DNA from: Hydrogenophaga sp. SL48
GTDB taxonomy: Bacteria > Pseudomonadota > Gammaproteobacteria > Burkholderiales > Burkholderiaceae_C
Length of the DNA: 64,000 nucleotides
NCBI RefSeq assembly: GCF_021729865.1
Contig: NZ_CP063400.1
Span: 3,782,001-3,846,000, forward strand
Direction: 5' to 3'
The position numbers were made by a program, and so were the translations under genes. Every line of letters starts with the position of its first letter. The first letter of the stretch is position 1. Shown in pieces: positions 61,307 through 64,000 of this stretch. Under the pieces are notes generated by a model. That model worked only from the letters and a program-made list of their open reading frames with translations. It was not told where the DNA came from and searched no databases.

Positions 61307-62188
61307 TCAGAGGCCTTCCACCAGCCCCTGCGCCAGCGCCTCGAACACCACCCGCATCGGTCGCGAGGTGCGCAGTTCGCGGTGGGTGACCAGCCAGATC
61401 GGGAAGCGCACCGCCGGCACCTCGTCGAGCACGCGCACGATGCCCGGCGTGTCGCGGGCGATCTCTTCCATCATGGCGCCGATGCCCATGCCCTGACGCA
61501 CCAGCGCCCAGTGCGCCACGGTGTGGTCGCAATAGCAGCTGAAGTTGGCTTCGCTCACGGGCAGGCCGTGCGCCCGCAGGTAGCCCAGGTACTGGCCGGT
61601 GCGGTCGGAGCCGACGAAGGGCAGCTGGGCGGCGTCTTCGCTGTTGCGCGGGTGGCCGTGGGTCTTCACCCAGTCCTCTGAGGCGTAGAAGTGGGCCGTG
61701 GCCTCGCGGATGAACCGGGCGATCAGGTCCGGCTGTTCGGGCTTGACGTGGCGGATCGCGATGTCGGCCTCGCGCCGCAGCAGGTCGCTCAGCGCATTGG
61801 ACGGGATCACCTCGATGGTGATGCCCGGTTCCTGCTCGCGCAGCCGCTGCACCAGCGGCGGCAGCAGGAAGGCGGCGACCGCATCGGTGGCCGAGACCGA
61901 GACCACGCCGCCCACGGCCATCGAACGGCCGCTGGCCGCCAGGCCTAGGGCCTGTGCGGCCGCGCCCATGGCGCGGGCGTGTTCCAGCAGGTCCAGCCCG
62001 GTGGGGGTGAGCGCCATGGCCTTGCCCACGCGCTCGAACAGGGTCACGCCCATCTGCCGCTCGATGGCGGCCACCTGGCGGCTCAGCGTGGGCTGGGTCA
62101 GGCCCAGCTTGCGCGCGGCCGCCGAGAGCGAGCCGGTTTCAGCGGTCTCCAGAAACGCCTTGAGCTGGTTCCAGTCGAGTTGGTTCAT
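61307..62188 (-). CDS. LysR-family transcriptional regulator
   Basis: 293 residues from the ATG giving MNQLDWNQLKAFLETAETGSLSAAARKLGLTQPTLSRQVAAIERQ, a standard LysR helix-turn-helix. The effector domain contains LSDLLRREADIAIRHVKPEQPDLIARFIREA. Upstream extension to 62257 is rejected because it overlaps the divergent gene. It probably regulates the divergent methyltransferase gene or itself. Confidence 0.9.
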   Translation of the reverse strand: MNQLDWNQLKAFLETAETGSLSAAARKLGLTQPTLSRQVAAIERQMGVTLFERVGKAMALTPTGLDLLEHARAMGAAAQALGLAASGRSMAVGGVVSVSATDAVAAFLLPPLVQRLREQEPGITIEVIPSNALSDLLRREADIAIRHVKPEQPDLIARFIREATAHFYASEDWVKTHGHPRNSEDAAQLPFVGSDRTGQYLGYLRAHGLPVSEANFSCYCDHTVAHWALVRQGMGIGAMMEEIARDTPGIVRVLDEVPAVRFPIWLVTHRELRTSRPMRVVFEALAQGLVEGL

Positions 62189-62235
62189 GCAAAAACGTAT
62201 ATGTTCACTGCAATTTAGCGCAATTCCCTGCGGCG

Positions 62236-62958
62236 ATGTGCATGGATAGCATCCCACCCATGCCGCTGTCCACCGCCACCCCGACCCCCGAAGCCACCCG
62301 CCCGCCGCAGGCCGGCGACCCGGCCGCCCGCAAGGCCCGCTTCTGGGACCGCATCGCCCGCAAATACGCCGCCGACCCGATCGCCGACATGGCGGGCTAC
62401 GAGGTCACGCTGCGGCGCGTGCAGGGCCTGCTGACCATGGAGCAGAGCGTGCTGGAGATCGGCTGCGGCACCGGCAGCACCGCGCTGCGCCTGGCGCCGT
62501 TCACCGGACGGCTGCTGGCCACCGACGTGTCGTCCGAAATGATCACCATCGCCCGCGAGAAGCTGGCGGCCCAGCCGGTGCCGCAGCTGGTCTTTGCCGT
62601 GGCCGACGCCGACGCGCTGGTGGCCCGGCCCGGTGAGCACGACGCGGTGCTGGCGTTCAACCTGCTGCACCTGGTGAGCGACCTGGACCAGACCCTGGCG
62701 CTTGCGGTGCGGGCCCTGCGGCCGGGCGGCCTGCTGATCTCCAAGACGGCCTGCATCTCGGAGATGAACCCGCTGATTCCCTGGCTGGCGATTCCCCTGA
62801 TGCGCGCCATCGGCAAGGCGCCCCATGTGCTGTGTTTCGACGCCGAAACGCTGCAGGCCGCCATGGTCCGACAGGGCCTGGAGATCGAGGCGGTCGAGCG
62901 GCACGGCACCAGGGGCAAGGACATCCGCGTCTTCATCGTGGCCCGCAAGCCGGGCTGA
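62236..62958 (+). CDS. Class I SAM-dependent methyltransferase
   Basis: 240 residues. Motif I VLEIGCGTGSTALRLAP, motif II LLATDVSSEMITIAREKL, and AFNLLHLVSDLDQTLALAVRALRPGGLLISKT mark a small-molecule UbiE/Methyltransf_25 type. The start may instead be the ATG eight codons later (MPLSTATP). Substrate unknown. It is divergent from the LysR gene. Confidence 0.88.
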   Translation: MCMDSIPPMPLSTATPTPEATRPPQAGDPAARKARFWDRIARKYAADPIADMAGYEVTLRRVQGLLTMEQSVLEIGCGTGSTALRLAPFTGRLLATDVSSEMITIAREKLAAQPVPQLVFAVADADALVARPGEHDAVLAFNLLHLVSDLDQTLALAVRALRPGGLLISKTACISEMNPLIPWLAIPLMRAIGKAPHVLCFDAETLQAAMVRQGLEIEAVERHGTRGKDIRVFIVARKPG

Positions 62959-63066
62959 GTTTCCCCTTCCCTTCCACCGACCGGGTACCGACCCAGGCGG
63001 GGCGCCGTTCGCCCTGCCGGCCGGCGCTCGCCCGCGTTTTCATCCCGACCGACACAGGAGCTTTCC

Positions 63067-63618
63067 ATGCCGACCCTGCCCACGCTGCCCGGCCTTGCAC
63101 GCCGCCCCGCCGCCACCCTCACGGTGGTCGCCACACTGGCCCTGGGGGCCTGCGGTGGTGGGGGCGACGACGCGCCCGACGGCGGCTCCGGCGGGCCCAC
63201 GCCCTCGGCGTCCATCGAGACGCTCGCGGGCGACTGGGTGCAGAAAGGCTGCGTGAAGACCGGCGGCCAGTCGTTCAAGAAGATGCTGCGCGCCCGCGTC
63301 ACGGGGGCGAACACGCTCGACTACGCCGAGGGGGTGCTGAGCTTCGGCGGCAACGGATGCGAAGGCGCGTCGGTGCTGGCCGGCCCGTCCAGGCTGGGGA
63401 CCGTGAGCTTCGACCGGTCAGAAGCGAACGGTGGGCTGGCCGCGCACTGGGGCGTGTTCCGCACCGTCACCGGCACCCGCTTCGGCGCGATCTGGACGCT
63501 GCGCTCGCCGCCGCTGCTGTGCCTGCTGGGCGACGAGATCCCGAGCATCCAGCCCTCGCTCTCGGCGGTGTCCGCCAGCCTGGGCACCGTGCCCACCGAC
63601 AACTGCTTTGTCCGATGA
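63067..63618 (+). CDS. Lipoprotein of unknown function
   Basis: 183 residues. A signal peptide ends in a lipobox LALGACGGGG, so it is probably acylated at the cysteine. The mature part has several further cysteines (KGCVKTG, GNGCEG, LLCLLG, DNCF), which suggests disulfides. An AGGAG ribosome site precedes the ATG. I recognise no family. Confidence 0.75.
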   Translation: MPTLPTLPGLARRPAATLTVVATLALGACGGGGDDAPDGGSGGPTPSASIETLAGDWVQKGCVKTGGQSFKKMLRARVTGANTLDYAEGVLSFGGNGCEGASVLAGPSRLGTVSFDRSEANGGLAAHWGVFRTVTGTRFGAIWTLRSPPLLCLLGDEIPSIQPSLSAVSASLGTVPTDNCFVR

Positions 63619-63641
63619 ACCCTATGAACCCCATGAACCCC
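63615..63641 (+). repeat. Three tandem ATGAACCC(C/T) 9-bp repeats
   Basis: ATGAACCCT, ATGAACCCC and ATGAACCCC occur back to back. Each begins an in-frame ATG of the next gene, and the first overlaps the previous stop codon as ATGA. Confidence 0.9.
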
Positions 63642-63653
63642 ACGGAGCCTTTC

Positions 63654-64000
63654 ATGCCCCTTCGATCCTTCGTCACGCGCTGTGCCCCCCTGGCCGCGGC
63701 CCTGGCCCTCGCCCTCGTGGCCGGGTGCGCCGCCACCATCGACCAGGACGGCCTGGAGCAACGCACCGCGCAGGCCATCGGGCGACCCGTCGGCCAGTTC
63801 ACCGTCACCGACCGCAGCGAGGAAACCGGCGGCCGCATCAACTACACCGCCAACACCCGCGACGGCAAGACCTACCGCTGCTACCTGTATGGGGCCACCG
63901 GTTTCCAGAAGGCCATGAGCTTCGGGCAGACCCCGCATTCCGACGCCATCTGCACCGCCATGGTGGGGGGATCGGGCAAGGCCCTGCCGGCCCAGCCCGC
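63654..64000 (+). CDS. Lipoprotein, N-terminal part (cut by window edge)
   Basis: 115 codons are visible. The signal peptide ends in a lipobox LALVAGCAA. The rest has INYTANTRDGKTYRCYLYGATGFQKAM. The chosen ATG at 63654 has GGAG six bases upstream; in-frame ATGs at 63615, 63624 and 63633 in the tandem repeat are weaker. It follows another lipoprotein gene. Function is unknown. Confidence 0.72.
   Translation, partial: MPLRSFVTRCAPLAAALALALVAGCAATIDQDGLEQRTAQAIGRPVGQFTVTDRSEETGGRINYTANTRDGKTYRCYLYGATGFQKAMSFGQTPHSDAICTAMVGGSGKALPAQP

Overview
The window is chromosomal DNA from a GC-rich betaproteobacterium, most likely a Comamonadaceae member of the Hydrogenophaga/Acidovorax type. I infer this from the betaproteobacterial gene orders (dcw cluster, hslVU, dapF-DUF484-xerC), from the many Bug/Liv/CoA-ligase catabolic genes, and from a family of GC-rich intergenic repeats. 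No phage, integron or insertion sequence was seen, and no tRNA or rRNA. The only structural RNA recognised is RNase P RNA. Almost all long reading frames opposite the listed genes are shadows caused by high GC.

Positions 1-11050 (all minus): the start of the division/cell wall cluster (mraZ-rsmH-ftsL-ftsI-murE-murF, mostly overlapping starts and stops) behind a four-fold 10-bp MraZ operator. Next come hslV-hslU, with a heat-shock promoter and a threefold 87-bp tandem repeat between the two genes, a STAS-domain protein, and dksA with a long Lys/Ala/Pro-rich N-terminal extension. Positions 11050-16870 (minus): a COG0523 (CobW-type) metal GTPase with a His-rich loop, an RlmI-like methyltransferase, a DsrE protein, xerC, DUF484 and dapF.

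Positions 16870-25960 (plus): an operon for a polyamine-type ABC importer, a GntR/FCD regulator and a hydantoin-racemase-like protein, with a large palindrome in front that is the likely GntR operator. It is followed by a NUDIX-metallo-beta-lactamase fusion, a phosphoesterase and a small iron-permease-like protein. Positions 25980-37810: a divergent pair of Crp/Fnr-type genes, rnpB, a MATE exporter, DUF2239, a COG2509 flavoprotein, a glycine-zipper protein, htpX behind a second heat-shock-type promoter, a PuuA-like ligase, DUF3025, pyrC and a HypT-like LysR regulator.

Positions 37900-59400: acyl-CoA metabolism. A succinate-CoA-transferase-type enzyme and an Atm1-like exporter converge and overlap. 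An IclR regulator then heads a large cluster (Bug receptor, CaiB-type CoA transferase, MaoC-type dehydratase, unusual CoA ligase, thioesterase, amidotransferase, crotonase-fold protein, split AtuA) divergent from a Liv-type ABC importer operon that also carries a second CoA ligase. Three TTGT-N6-ACAA palindromes mark a likely local IclR regulon; one lies exactly between a strong -35 and -10. The substrate is not identifiable from sequence.

Positions 59400-64000: an Rrf2 regulator with a thioredoxin-reductase-like flavoprotein, DUF2784, a LysR/methyltransferase divergent pair and two lipoproteins, the last cut by the window edge.

Two families of repeats run through the window: type A (four copies, three in tandem) and type B (twelve copies, three short hairpins each). 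Several type B copies lie inside operons, one lies inside a permease reading frame, and two place a G-run where a Shine-Dalgarno should be.
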